Below are positions 7,894 to 16,807 of a stretch of DNA of 64,000 bases, in pieces. The stretch is taken from the NCBI RefSeq assembly GCF_024746815.1, contig NZ_CP080525.1:6008501-6072500 (forward strand), written 5' to 3'. The translations under genes were made by a program, and so were the position numbers. This stretch comes from Mesorhizobium sp. AR07 (GTDB lineage Bacteria; Pseudomonadota; Alphaproteobacteria; Rhizobiales; Rhizobiaceae). The notes under the pieces were generated by a model. The model made no database searches. It was not told the DNA's origin and was given only the letters and a program-made list of their open reading frames with translations. The stretch's first letter is position 1. Each line of letters starts with the position of its first letter.

Positions 7894-8811
7894 ATGAGGC
7901 TTAATTCCAGGCGAGGGGTGAAGCTGACGGGGTCGACGACCGTGACTCAAGCGGCTGGCCCCGTAAATTATGCTTTCCAGACGCCATCGTCGGCACGAAT
8001 TCCCTTTGCCGAGTCCCAGGCAGGTGAGGCCGGAACTTGGCAAAATCCAACGTCCAGCCAGAAGGCCCACTGCCAAGGGGACGGCGTGTCGGACGACTAC
8101 AGGTCAAGCCATCGCACACCGGGCTACGGCGAACTCTACAACAAAACCCACGAATCCGGCTATTATGGCGCGCTTTGGGAGAAAATCGAGAGATCCCTGG
8201 TTCTGGATGTTCTGCGTCCGATGGGCGGAGCCGGCCGAACGTGCCTCGATTTCGCATGCGGAACAGGCCGCATCACGAACATCGCCGCTGAGCTCTTCGG
8301 CGAAGTGGTGGGCGTCGACGTCTCCGAATCCATGCTTGCCTGCGCGCAGGTTCCGCAGAATGTGAGACTGCGTCACATTGATATGACAACGCAGCCCCTC
8401 GGCGAAACCTTCGACGTCATAACGGCGTTTCGGTTCTTTCTGAACGCCGAGGATCGACTGAAATGGGAGGCGCTGAAGGCAATAAATGAGCAACTGAAGG
8501 ACGACGGGCGATTTGTGTGCAATGTTCACATGAATGCGACGTCGCCCATCGGTTTGGTTTGCCGCCTGCTGAATCGTTTGTCTGGACGCACGATTCGCAA
8601 CACGCTAAGCGCGGCGAGATTCAACGAGTTCCTGAGTTCTTCGGGTTTCGTCGTCGAGGCGATGATACCTTACGGCTATCTGCCCCGCCCGGGAAGCCTG
8701 TTGCCAGGGGTCTGTGAAGCGTTGATCGAGCCCGTCGAGAAGGCGTCCAGGACCCTTCGCGTGCCCGGACAACTGGCGCAGCATTTTCTGGTTGTTGCGA
8801 AAAAGCGCTAG
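7894..8811 (+). CDS. Class I SAM-dependent methyltransferase
   Basis: A 305-residue protein. The SAM-binding motif I is CLDFACGTGRITNIAA at about residues 110-125, with the acidic end of strand beta-2 in VVGVDVSESML and motif II-like DVITAFRFFL. The first 75 residues are polar and not part of the fold. The start at 7894 is 5 bases after AGGGGAGG; a TTG at 7891 is the alternative. It lies 74 bases after the ExoF-like gene on the same strand, so it may methylate a sugar or another product of that cluster. The target is not predictable from sequence. Confidence 0.8.
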   Translation: MRLNSRRGVKLTGSTTVTQAAGPVNYAFQTPSSARIPFAESQAGEAGTWQNPTSSQKAHCQGDGVSDDYRSSHRTPGYGELYNKTHESGYYGALWEKIERSLVLDVLRPMGGAGRTCLDFACGTGRITNIAAELFGEVVGVDVSESMLACAQVPQNVRLRHIDMTTQPLGETFDVITAFRFFLNAEDRLKWEALKAINEQLKDDGRFVCNVHMNATSPIGLVCRLLNRLSGRTIRNTLSAARFNEFLSSSGFVVEAMIPYGYLPRPGSLLPGVCEALIEPVEKASRTLRVPGQLAQHFLVVAKKR

Positions 8812-9146
8812 AACATCGAGATCAGACACCGGGCCTTCTCCCCGGGCGAATCACCCCCGAAATGGATTGCGCGGTGCCGCATTGATGCCTGACATGCGAC
8901 CGATGCCGCCATCCGACCCACCCGAAAAATAGCTTCCACCTCCGTTTTCCCCCGATTTGACATGTCGGTTCCGGGTTTCTCGGACCTGTGCCACGATTTT
9001 GCTACATTTTGCCCAAAGGCACATACGTTAGCGGGGCGTAATATTCGATATCGGAGAGGGAAGACGCTCCTGAAAACCCAAAGTTTGTTCACACTCGACG
9101 GAGCCAATGAGCCCGCGCGAGGACTGCTCATGAATGGTCGCAGGCC
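8812..9146. other. Intergenic region before the type I secretion genes
   Basis: No supported gene. A TTGACA hexamer at 8957-8962 has no good -10 partner at 16-18 bases. A 62-codon frame from 8962 ends in the ATGA that starts the ABC transporter gene, but it lacks a ribosome binding site and recognisable sequence. The region probably contains the promoter of the secretion operon. Confidence 0.35.
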
Positions 9147-10901
9147 ATGAATCCGGGTGGGCAGCGCTCGCCCGATCTGCGCACCGCTATGCTTGGCTGC
9201 ACACCCGGGCTGGTTGGCGTTGGCGTGTTCTCGGCGGTCATAAACATTCTCGCTCTGACCGGCTCCGTCTACATGCTGCAAATCTACGATCGCGTTTTGC
9301 CGTCGCAGAGCGTTCCGACACTTGTCGGATTTACAATCGGGATGCTCGGCCTCTATGCGGTCTATGGGCTGCTCGATTTCGTGCGGCTTCGCCTATTGGT
9401 TCGAATCGGCAATCGCCTCCACAAAAATCTGCAGCAAAAGGTCTTCGCTCTCTCACTTTCCCTGCCGCTCATCGGCGGGCAGGACGCGGGCCGGGTGCAG
9501 CCGCTTCGCGATCTGGATCAGTTGCGTGGTTTCCTTTCCGGATTGGGGCCAACTGTCGTCTTCGACGCCCCGTGGATACCGTTTTATCTGCTGGTCATCT
9601 ACCTGCTGCATCCATCGCTCGGCCTGTTGGCAACGTGCGGTGCGATTGTTGTCGTGCTGTTGACGGTGGTCGCGGAAATCCTTGGCCGCGGACCGGCCGC
9701 GCGTGCGTCCGAGACACTTGTGTCGCAGCGCAACCTTGCCGATTCCGGCCGCCGCAACGCGGAGGTCGCGCGCGCGATGGGCCTCTCCGGGCGGCTCGCC
9801 CAGCGCTGGAGCGAGGTCAATCATGCATATCTCAAGCACCAGGAGCGGCTTTCCGACATTGTCGGCGCCACCGGTTCACTGTCGAGGGCGCTGCGGATGG
9901 CCTTGCAGTCTTCCGTTCTGGGGCTCGGCGCCTATCTTGTGATCGGGGGTGAAGCTTCGCCAGGCGTGATCATCGCATCTTCCATCTTGCTGGGCCGCTC
10001 GTTGGCCCCGGTCGATGCGGCGATCGCCAACTGGAGAGGGTTTGTGGCGTTCCGGCAGAGTTATTCGCAATTGACAGCGACACTGGCCGCTTTTGGTAGC
10101 CATGGCGAACTCATGGAGCTGCCACGCCCGCAGGCGACACTTGCGGTCGAGGAGCTGACAGTGGCCCCGCCAGGTCGGCAAAAACCCACCGTTATCGATG
10201 TCGGCTTCCACCTATCGGGGGGCACGGGGATGGCCATCATCGGCCCAAGCGGTTCGGGAAAGACGACGCTCGTGCGCGCGTTGGTGGGCGTGTGGCGGCC
10301 GCTTCGCGGAACGGTAAGGTTGGACGAAGCCTCTCTCGACCAATGGGGTTCGGAACAACTCGGCGCTCATATCGGCTACCTGCCGCAGGATGTTGAGCTG
10401 TTTGATGGAACGGTCGCCGACAACATCTCGCGATTTGGCGACAAAGGCGATGCCAAGGGCGTGCTGGCGGCCGCCAGGGCCGCGGGCATCGACAAGATGA
10501 TCATGCGTTTGCCTGAAGGTTTTCAGACACGCGTAGGCGATGGAGGGGCGGCGCTGTCGGCTGGACAGAGGCAACTCGTCGGGCTTGCCAGGGCACTTTA
10601 TGGCGATCCATTTCTTGTCGTCCTCGACGAGCCGAATTCAAACCTGGACGTCGATGGCGATGCCGCCTTGGCTGGTGCGATCCTGGCGGTACGCCGACGT
10701 GGAGGCATCGTCGTCGTCGTTGCGCACCGTCCTTCCGCGCTCACCAACATCGACAAGGTGCTCGTCATGTCGAATGGAATGCTTCATTCCTTTGGCTCGC
10801 GCGAGGAGGTCCTGGCAAACGTTATTCGGCCCTTCCCATCAACCGAGGAGCGGCCAGGTTCGGTCGTCTCGCTGCAGAAAGGTATTGGCGGTCATGCGTG
10901 A
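9147..10901 (+). CDS. Type I secretion ABC transporter, permease/ATPase (PrtD-like)
   Basis: A 584-residue half-transporter. Residues about 20-300 hold the membrane domain (for example GVFSAVINILALTGSVYMLQ and a second cluster near 140-180). The nucleotide-binding domain follows: Walker A GPSGSGKTT near residue 366, Q-loop GYLPQDVEL, signature LSAGQRQLVGLARAL, Walker B FLVVLDEPNSNLD, and the H-loop VVVAHRPSAL. The signature is LSAGQ rather than LSGGQ, as in many PrtD-type exporters. Known role: ATP-driven export of unfolded proteins with C-terminal signals through a HlyD/TolC-type channel. It has no N-terminal peptidase domain. The stop overlaps the adaptor gene region. No classic substrate gene is adjacent. 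Confidence 0.9.
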   Translation: MNPGGQRSPDLRTAMLGCTPGLVGVGVFSAVINILALTGSVYMLQIYDRVLPSQSVPTLVGFTIGMLGLYAVYGLLDFVRLRLLVRIGNRLHKNLQQKVFALSLSLPLIGGQDAGRVQPLRDLDQLRGFLSGLGPTVVFDAPWIPFYLLVIYLLHPSLGLLATCGAIVVVLLTVVAEILGRGPAARASETLVSQRNLADSGRRNAEVARAMGLSGRLAQRWSEVNHAYLKHQERLSDIVGATGSLSRALRMALQSSVLGLGAYLVIGGEASPGVIIASSILLGRSLAPVDAAIANWRGFVAFRQSYSQLTATLAAFGSHGELMELPRPQATLAVEELTVAPPGRQKPTVIDVGFHLSGGTGMAIIGPSGSGKTTLVRALVGVWRPLRGTVRLDEASLDQWGSEQLGAHIGYLPQDVELFDGTVADNISRFGDKGDAKGVLAAARAAGIDKMIMRLPEGFQTRVGDGGAALSAGQRQLVGLARALYGDPFLVVLDEPNSNLDVDGDAALAGAILAVRRRGGIVVVVAHRPSALTNIDKVLVMSNGMLHSFGSREEVLANVIRPFPSTEERPGSVVSLQKGIGGHA

Positions 10902-10912
10902 GGTCTGGTCCT

Positions 10913-12271
10913 ATGTCTGACGTGACGATGTCGTCATATGCTCCGGTTCGCGATGGGAGCCGAAGGGTCGGGACGAATTCGGCCGATGCGCCGGATGACA
11001 TCCGGGCCAATCTGACCCTTGGCGTGGTGGTCACAGTTCTGTTGATTGTGGGTGGCGGGCTTTGGCTCGGTTTGACCAGGATCGCCGGCGCGGTGATTGC
11101 GCCCGCCACCGTGGTGGTCGAAAGCAACATAAAGAAAGTCCAGCATCAGACCGGCGGCACGATCGGGGGCATCTTCGCGCAAGATGGGGACCATGTGCAG
11201 GCTGGTGACGTGATGGCCAGGCTGGACGACACCCTGACGCGGGCCAATCTCCAAATAATCAGTGAGGATCTCGATCGCGCAAACGTTCGTCTTGCGCGGC
11301 TGGAGGCCGAGCGACAAGGTCTGCCGGAAATGCAGCTTCCCTCCAGCCTTCGGACACGGATAGGCGATCCGGGGCTGGCTGCACTCGTCAGCGGCGAGCG
11401 TGCCCTGTTCGAAAGCCGGGCCGCGGCGTTGACGGGCCAGAAGGCACAGTTGCAAAGCCGCTCAAAGCAACTCGAAAATCAGGTCGCCGGCCTCAAGGCG
11501 CAGCAGGCTGCTGAAGACCAGTCCGTGGTCCTGCTGAACGGGGATCTTGCCGATATCGAGGCACTTTTTTCAAAGAAGTTGGTGTCCAAAGAAAGACTAA
11601 GCAACATCCGATTGGATGCTACCCGGGCTCACGGAGAGGCAGGACGCCTCGCGGCGGCGGTCGCGGAGGCGCAGGCCCGCATTAGCGAGACTGAGTTGCA
11701 AATTCTTCAGCTCGACGAACAAAGGCGCAGTGAGGTAACGAGCGAACTTCGCGAAACGGAAGCCAAGCAGACCGAACTCGACGAACGCAAGGTTGTGGCG
11801 CAAGACGAATTGACCAAAACAACCATCCGCGCTCCGCAGTCGGGAACGGTACAAGAATCCTCTATCCACACAATTGGCGGCGTGATCGCCCCCGGGGAAG
11901 TGCTTATGATGATTGTCCCCGATGCCGACAACCTCGTCGTCGACGCGTCGATTCCTCCATCGCGCATAGATGACATTCGCCCAGGTCAGCGGGTCTCGAT
12001 CCGGTTTCCGGCTTTCGATGCCGGCACGACGCCTGCTTGCCAAGGATCGGTCAAGCGCATCTCGGCGGATCTGATCAAGGATCAACAACGCCAGCTCTCG
12101 TATTTCTCGGCGCGTATCGATGTCGAAAACAAGGCGGCGTGCCTGACGGATGCCAAGGTGCTCAAACCAGGTATGCCAGCCGAGGTTCACATAAGCACGG
12201 ACGAACGCAGCGTCTGGTCTTATTTGCTGAAGCCTCTTACGGATCAGATGTCCAAGGCCTTCCGCCAATGA
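10913..12271 (+). CDS. HlyD-family type I secretion periplasmic adaptor
   Basis: A 452-residue membrane-fusion protein. One transmembrane helix near residues 30-55 (LTLGVVVTVLLIVGGGLWLG) anchors it; VQHQTGGTIGGIFAQDGDHV starts the lipoyl-like half, a long coiled coil covers residues about 95-300, and TTIRAPQSGTVQESSIHTIG returns to the second lipoyl half before the beta-barrel part with ASIPPSRIDDIRPGQRVSIRFP. Known role: bridging the inner-membrane ABC exporter to an outer-membrane TolC-like channel. The ATG at 10913 has GAGG at a reasonable distance; a GTG at 10898 forms a GTGA overlap with the ABC gene and is an equally possible start. The two genes form an operon. The TolC partner is not in the window. 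Confidence 0.88.
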   Translation: MSDVTMSSYAPVRDGSRRVGTNSADAPDDIRANLTLGVVVTVLLIVGGGLWLGLTRIAGAVIAPATVVVESNIKKVQHQTGGTIGGIFAQDGDHVQAGDVMARLDDTLTRANLQIISEDLDRANVRLARLEAERQGLPEMQLPSSLRTRIGDPGLAALVSGERALFESRAAALTGQKAQLQSRSKQLENQVAGLKAQQAAEDQSVVLLNGDLADIEALFSKKLVSKERLSNIRLDATRAHGEAGRLAAAVAEAQARISETELQILQLDEQRRSEVTSELRETEAKQTELDERKVVAQDELTKTTIRAPQSGTVQESSIHTIGGVIAPGEVLMMIVPDADNLVVDASIPPSRIDDIRPGQRVSIRFPAFDAGTTPACQGSVKRISADLIKDQQRQLSYFSARIDVENKAACLTDAKVLKPGMPAEVHISTDERSVWSYLLKPLTDQMSKAFRQ

Positions 12272-12813
12272 AGCGGTGGCAATTCTTGCGTTCAAATTGA
12301 CGTCATCCGTTGCCAATGCATGTCGCCCAAAAGTGGCCCCGGTTTTGGGACAACGACATGCATGAAAACAAAGACTTGCGTTGGCACCGCGATCGAATGC
12401 TCGCTTGTCCGCATGCGAGGGCGTGCGACAACAAGCGATCATGCTTTCGCGAAAATTGAATTGCACGTAAGAGCCTCGCCAGCCAAGGCGAGCGGCCCGA
12501 CAGCCTTGGGAGGGGGGCCTCTCTGGCGGCCGGGCCTAACCGGCACTTGGGTGGGCTTTGGGTTACCGGCTGAGCCAGCATGCGCCTCAGCCGACGGAAG
12601 CGCATCATTCGAACGAACACTGTTCGTCGGGGCAGGCGCCGTTCAATCCAATTGTGCAAGCTCCGCCGCTCCGCCCACTTGGGCCAACTCCGGTTTCAAG
12701 CACAACAATTCAGGCTCGACCTTCGAATGAACGATAAGCTCATAGCCAAGGAGGGATAGTGTGGCTTTGGCGGCAACAAGGCTCGGATTTCGCAGGTAAA
12801 AAGGGGCAAGGCC
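12272..12813. other. Intergenic region upstream of glmS
   Basis: About 540 bases without a supported gene. It contains the palindromic repeat at 12316-12363, a short GC-rich hairpin (CTCGCC/GGCGAG, near 12475-12492) and presumably the glmS promoter. Frames open here on both strands have no recognisable protein character. Confidence 0.45.
12316..12363. repeat. Palindromic intergenic repeat element
   Basis: Outer arms ATGCATGTCG (12316-12325) and CGACATGCAT (12354-12363) are perfect reverse complements, and inside them CCCAAAA (12326-12332) pairs with TTTTGGG (12343-12349). The unit is followed by GAAAACAAAGACTTGCG. I recall closely similar palindromic units scattered between genes in Mesorhizobium and related genomes; that is memory, not a search. 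It may act as an RNA hairpin, a terminator or a protein-binding site. Confidence 0.7.
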
Positions 12814-14637
12814 ATGTGCGGTATCGTCGGAATCGTCGGTCACACGCAGGTTGCGCCGCTCATCCTTGCTACGCTGAAGCGGCTTGAATATCGCGGCTAT
12901 GACTCGGCCGGGGTCGCCACCATCGAGCATGGCGAGCTTGCCCGCCGGCGCGCCGAAGGCAAGCTGATCAACCTTGAGCGCCGGCTCAAGGACGATCCGC
13001 TCGACGGCACGATCGGCATCGGCCACACCCGCTGGGCGACGCATGGCGTGCCCAACGAGACCAATGCGCACCCGCATTTTTCCGACGGCGTCGCCATCGT
13101 CCACAATGGCATCATCGAGAATTTCGCCGAATTGCGCGAGGAACTGAAGCGCGACGGCTATTCCTTCTCCTCGCAGACCGACACCGAGGTCGTCGCCCAT
13201 CTGGTGGCGCGCGAACTGGCCAAGGGGCTGAAGCCGGTCGAGGCCGCGCACCAGGCGCTGAAGCGGCTGCAAGGCGCCTTTGCGCTGGCGATCATGTTCA
13301 GGGGCGACGAGGACCTGATCGTCGGCGCCCGCAATGGCCCGCCGCTGGCCGTCGGCCATGGCGATGGCGAGATGTTTTTGGGCTCCGACGCCATCGCGCT
13401 CGCCCCGTTCACCAATTCGATCACCTATCTCGAAGACGGCGACTGGGCGGTGGTGCGCCGTGACGGCGTCACCATCTTCGACATCGATGGCAAAAAGGTC
13501 GACCGCAAGCGCCAGCAGTCGCTGTCGACCAGCTTCATGGTCGACAAGGGCAACCGGCGCCATTTCATGGAGAAGGAAATCCATGAGCAGCCAGAAGTGA
13601 TTTCGCACACGCTGGCGAACTATCTCGATTTCGTCGGCGGCGTCTCCAAGCCGCTCGACCTGCCTTTCGATTTCGCCAGGATCGACCGGCTGGCGATTTC
13701 GGCCTGCGGTACAGCCTATCTGGCCGGCCTGATCGGCAAATACTGGTTCGAGCGCTACGCCCGGCTGCCGGTCGACATCGATGTCGCCTCGGAATTCCGC
13801 TACCGCGAAATGCCGTTGTCGAAGAACGACGCGGCGTTCTTCATCTCGCAATCGGGCGAGACCGCCGACACGCTGGCCTCGCTGCGCTACTGCCGCAAGG
13901 CCGGCATGAAGATCGGCGCGGTCGTCAATGTGCGGGAATCGACCATGGCGCGCGAATCCGACGTGGTGCTGCCGACGCTGGCCGGTCCGGAGATCGGTGT
14001 CGCCTCGACCAAGGCGTTCACCTGCCAGCTTTCGGTGCTGGCATCGCTTGCCGTGCGCGCCGGCGTGGCGCGCGGCACGATCTCGCGCGAGCAGGAAAAG
14101 ACCTTTGTGCGCGAACTGTCGGAAGCGCCGCGCTATGCCAACCAGGTGCTGAAGCTCGACCATCAGATCGAAAAGATCGCGCGCGACCTCGCGCACTACA
14201 AGAACGTGCTCTATCTCGGCCGCGACACCAATTTCCCGCTGGCCATGGAAGGGGCGCTAAAGCTCAAGGAAATCTCCTACATCCACGCCGAGGGCTATGC
14301 CGCGGGCGAATTGAAGCATGGGCCGATCGCGCTGATCGACGAGAACATGCCGGTCATCGTCATCGCGCCGCACGACCGGATCTTCGAAAAGACCGTGTCG
14401 AACATGCAGGAGGTGGCGGCGCGCGGCGGCAAGATCATCCTGATCACCGACAGCAAGGGCGCGGCCCTGACGAGCGTCAAGACGATGGAGACGATCGTGC
14501 TGCCGGACGTGCCCGAAATCATCTCGCCGATCATCTACGCGCTGCCGATCCAGATGCTCGCCTATTTCACCGCCGTGTTCATGGGCACCGATGTCGACCA
14601 GCCCCGCAACCTGGCGAAATCGGTCACCGTGGAGTAG
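12814..14637 (+). CDS. glmS: Glutamine--fructose-6-phosphate aminotransferase (isomerizing)
   Basis: A 607-residue enzyme of normal length that makes glucosamine-6-phosphate from fructose-6-phosphate and glutamine, the first step toward UDP-GlcNAc for peptidoglycan and other polymers. The N-terminal glutaminase has the nucleophile Cys2 (MCGIVGIVGH) and the motifs RLEYRGYDSAGVA, HTRWATHG and HNGIIENFAEL. Two SIS sugar-isomerase domains follow (SACGTAYLAG, FISQSGETADTLASL, ASTKAFTCQL, ELKHGPIALID), and the C-terminus is the conserved AKSVTVE. It is a housekeeping gene; high GC at third positions produces long open frames in other registers that are not genes. Adjacency to amino-sugar genes upstream is suggestive but glmS is usually independent. 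Confidence 0.98.
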   Translation: MCGIVGIVGHTQVAPLILATLKRLEYRGYDSAGVATIEHGELARRRAEGKLINLERRLKDDPLDGTIGIGHTRWATHGVPNETNAHPHFSDGVAIVHNGIIENFAELREELKRDGYSFSSQTDTEVVAHLVARELAKGLKPVEAAHQALKRLQGAFALAIMFRGDEDLIVGARNGPPLAVGHGDGEMFLGSDAIALAPFTNSITYLEDGDWAVVRRDGVTIFDIDGKKVDRKRQQSLSTSFMVDKGNRRHFMEKEIHEQPEVISHTLANYLDFVGGVSKPLDLPFDFARIDRLAISACGTAYLAGLIGKYWFERYARLPVDIDVASEFRYREMPLSKNDAAFFISQSGETADTLASLRYCRKAGMKIGAVVNVRESTMARESDVVLPTLAGPEIGVASTKAFTCQLSVLASLAVRAGVARGTISREQEKTFVRELSEAPRYANQVLKLDHQIEKIARDLAHYKNVLYLGRDTNFPLAMEGALKLKEISYIHAEGYAAGELKHGPIALIDENMPVIVIAPHDRIFEKTVSNMQEVAARGGKIILITDSKGAALTSVKTMETIVLPDVPEIISPIIYALPIQMLAYFTAVFMGTDVDQPRNLAKSVTVE

Positions 14638-14782
14638 ACCGGATGGCTAAGCCGCCGCCAAATCTTCAGGAATGCCGACTGTGTCCGTGATCTGAACCGA
14701 CATGCCGGTTCTCATGGTGATCGGCAACACGCATCGTCACCGAGGCTGGGATGGCAACGAAGCGCGTCTGATCGGCCATATC

Positions 14783-16243
14783 CTAAAACACACCACCAAT
14801 GCCTATGCCTCCACTAATGTCTGGTGGGGGGGCCGCGGGGCGTCTCGGGGCAACCTGTGAGCGCTTCGCAGTGTTGCGGCTGGAACCGGTTCGCGAGGAG
14901 CCGGCGTCCGACGCAACTTTAGCCGGCTTGGCCTTTACGATGACCGGCTGCTTGCAGATTCTGCCGGACCGTAGAAAGAGATCGCCGAGCAGCCCGACGG
15001 TCGGCTCGGTCGTCGATGCGACCTGCTTGGTATTTTTGTAATAGTCGGCGAGGGCGCGGACGGAACCCGTGCCCCAATCGCCATCCACCTGCGTCCGGTA
15101 GCAACCCAGGCGACGAAGTTCCGTCTGGACGCTGCGTGCAAGATCGCCCGCCTTGCCCTTGTCCGCTTCGCCCGCCGATGCGCCGACAATGAGGGTTTCG
15201 AGGCCGGAGACGACGCTCTGGTGAGCCTCTTCAACACTTTCGGTTGGAGACAGATTGGCCACCTGAGTGCCAACCGGCTCCGGTAACCCGGCTGACGGTC
15301 CCGGAATCTCGACCGACCGCAACGTCTGCCCGACGATAAGCACGGCAGTCTGCAGGTCGTTGGAGGCAAGTTCGACCTGCAATCTCTTCTTTGCGATGGG
15401 GTCCGCCAGAATTCGCGAAAGGCTTGCGCTCAACTGTGCTGGATCGAGTACCTGCTGCTCCGTGAAATAGAACTGCTCGCGCAGGTTCGATTGATCCCAC
15501 GGCACTTGACGGCCAACTGTCAATGCTTCGGTTTCGTTGCGGACGCGGATCATCATGTCCGAGATGCTGAGCCCGGGAATCTCCAGATTCTTCAGCAACG
15601 CAACGGTGAACGGGCTGTTTGCGCCGCCGCCATCGGCCGTGACATTGCCGGGCTGAGTGGCAAAGGCAACGAAGGTGTTTTCACCGACGTCAACTTGCGC
15701 CAGACCATTGCCCGCGCCGGCGCCGGGGCCGAGCGGATTGTTGCGGCACGCGTCCAGGAATATGAATGTCTGGCGGTCCCGGCGCGCGAACCTCGCGATC
15801 ACATCATTCAGCTTGATGGCGTGGGCCGTCAGCTTTTCCAGGCTTTCGGGATCAGGCGTATCGACCGGGAGCAGGTAGTTTTCGCCATTCAACTGCACGC
15901 CATGGCCGGCATAGAAAATCAAAACCGCACTGGTGGTTGGCAGCTTGGCGTCGGCGTCTCGAAGCAGTTTGGCGAAACCTTCGGTCGAAAGATCGGTTCC
16001 CGTCAGGACTTCGAAATTTAGCCGCTTGAGGCTCTCTGAAAGCCTTGTGGCATCGTTTGCCGCATTGGGGAGATGCTCAAGTCGGGAACTCTGATAATCG
16101 GAATTGCCGATCACGATCGCCAGCCGGTTACGGGATGGCGAGGACGGGGTTTGCTCGATCGCCGCATGGGCGCAAATCGAGGCGGCAAAGAGCAAAAGCA
16201 GAAATGCCGGAATTCGTAAAAAGGAACGGTTGCGATAGATCAT
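14783..16243 (-). CDS. Exported caspase-like (peptidase C14) protein with peptidoglycan-binding-like tail
   Basis: A 486-residue protein with signal peptide (residues 1-27, ending ICAHA). The caspase-fold domain carries the His in FYAGHGVQ (H114) and the Cys in FLDACRNNP (C166), the dyad of the metacaspase/caspase family. Residues about 290-340 are variable, and near 390-420 a segment with LGCYRTQVDGDWGTGSVRALADYYK resembles a peptidoglycan-binding-1 repeat. The extreme C-terminus is basic, Pro-rich and Gly-rich. The start at 16243 places the signal peptide at the N-terminus; a longer frame to 16369 adds an unrelated stretch. Known family activity is cleavage after Arg/Lys, but whether this protein is active or what it cuts is unknown. 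It diverges from the autotransporter gene. Confidence 0.82.
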   Translation of the reverse strand: MIYRNRSFLRIPAFLLLLFAASICAHAAIEQTPSSPSRNRLAIVIGNSDYQSSRLEHLPNAANDATRLSESLKRLNFEVLTGTDLSTEGFAKLLRDADAKLPTTSAVLIFYAGHGVQLNGENYLLPVDTPDPESLEKLTAHAIKLNDVIARFARRDRQTFIFLDACRNNPLGPGAGAGNGLAQVDVGENTFVAFATQPGNVTADGGGANSPFTVALLKNLEIPGLSISDMMIRVRNETEALTVGRQVPWDQSNLREQFYFTEQQVLDPAQLSASLSRILADPIAKKRLQVELASNDLQTAVLIVGQTLRSVEIPGPSAGLPEPVGTQVANLSPTESVEEAHQSVVSGLETLIVGASAGEADKGKAGDLARSVQTELRRLGCYRTQVDGDWGTGSVRALADYYKNTKQVASTTEPTVGLLGDLFLRSGRICKQPVIVKAKPAKVASDAGSSRTGSSRNTAKRSQVAPRRPAAPPPDISGGIGIGGVF

Positions 16244-16807
16244 GTCAGCATGCCCGTTTCGCCGTGCGACAATCGTGGAGCCGTCGAAGCGTGCCACGAA
16301 GCTGATGCGATCCTGCTTGCGTTTGAACCTGACGGCTCCAAAGGCCAACGAATTTTTATACCAAGACACGCTTCAAGGATAGGGCCGGGGTTCCCGGTCC
16401 ACCCTGTCCGTGCACTGGCATCCCTCGACAAAGCGCCCCAGCATCGTGGCTGGTTGCTTACAAAACACGGAGAAGTTGTTTTTCGGCCACATGCTCAAAA
16501 TTCGGTAAACACCGGCACGACGCCGCCATGTATCTGGAATCGATCCGCGATTCATTTTGTTCTTTCAATCAGTTGTGTCGACATCCTGTCGAAACGGCGC
16601 AGCCTCTTCATCAGGGGGCAATTCTCCAAAACCAGCACAATCGGGTATTCGCCAACTGAGATCGAACTGTATCCTCACAAAAAAGCAGGTGTTATATTTC
16701 CCAGATGCTGGGGGGCGTCGTTATGACGATCCGAAGAGTGCATTGACGGACGTGATCGCAGTTCGAAATTTTTGGGGATTTGGACGGGGACTTATTCGCG
16801 GAGAGGG
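16244..16807. other. Divergent intergenic region between caspase-like and autotransporter genes
   Basis: No supported gene. The stretch is comparatively AT-rich, which fits promoters for both divergent genes. TTGACG at 16743-16748 with a 17-base spacer before AAATTT is a weak candidate for the autotransporter; TTATAT near 16692 is another possible -10 element. Neither is convincing by eye. Confidence 0.35.

Noticed and set aside
8957..8985. Sigma-70 promoter with TTGACA before the type I secretion genes
   Set aside because: No acceptable -10 hexamer at 16-18 bases from the TTGACA.
8962..9150. 62-codon frame ending in the ATGA that starts the ABC transporter gene
   Set aside because: The overlap looks like coupling, but there is no ribosome binding site before it and the sequence is not protein-like. 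Kept as part of the intergenic region.
12298..12305. TGACGTCA palindrome after the HlyD gene
   Set aside because: An isolated 8-bp palindrome with no second copy or clear promoter context; expected by chance in 64 kb.
12643..14196. Long open frame of 517 codons on the minus strand opposite glmS
   Set aside because: It is a by-product of high-GC codon use in glmS. Its translation is Arg/Gly/Asp-rich with no family features, and glmS on the other strand is certain.
16047..16305. Possible small plus-strand gene opposite the start of the first caspase-like gene
   Set aside because: It overlaps the signal peptide and N-terminal domain coding region of a well-supported gene and shows no protein family character.
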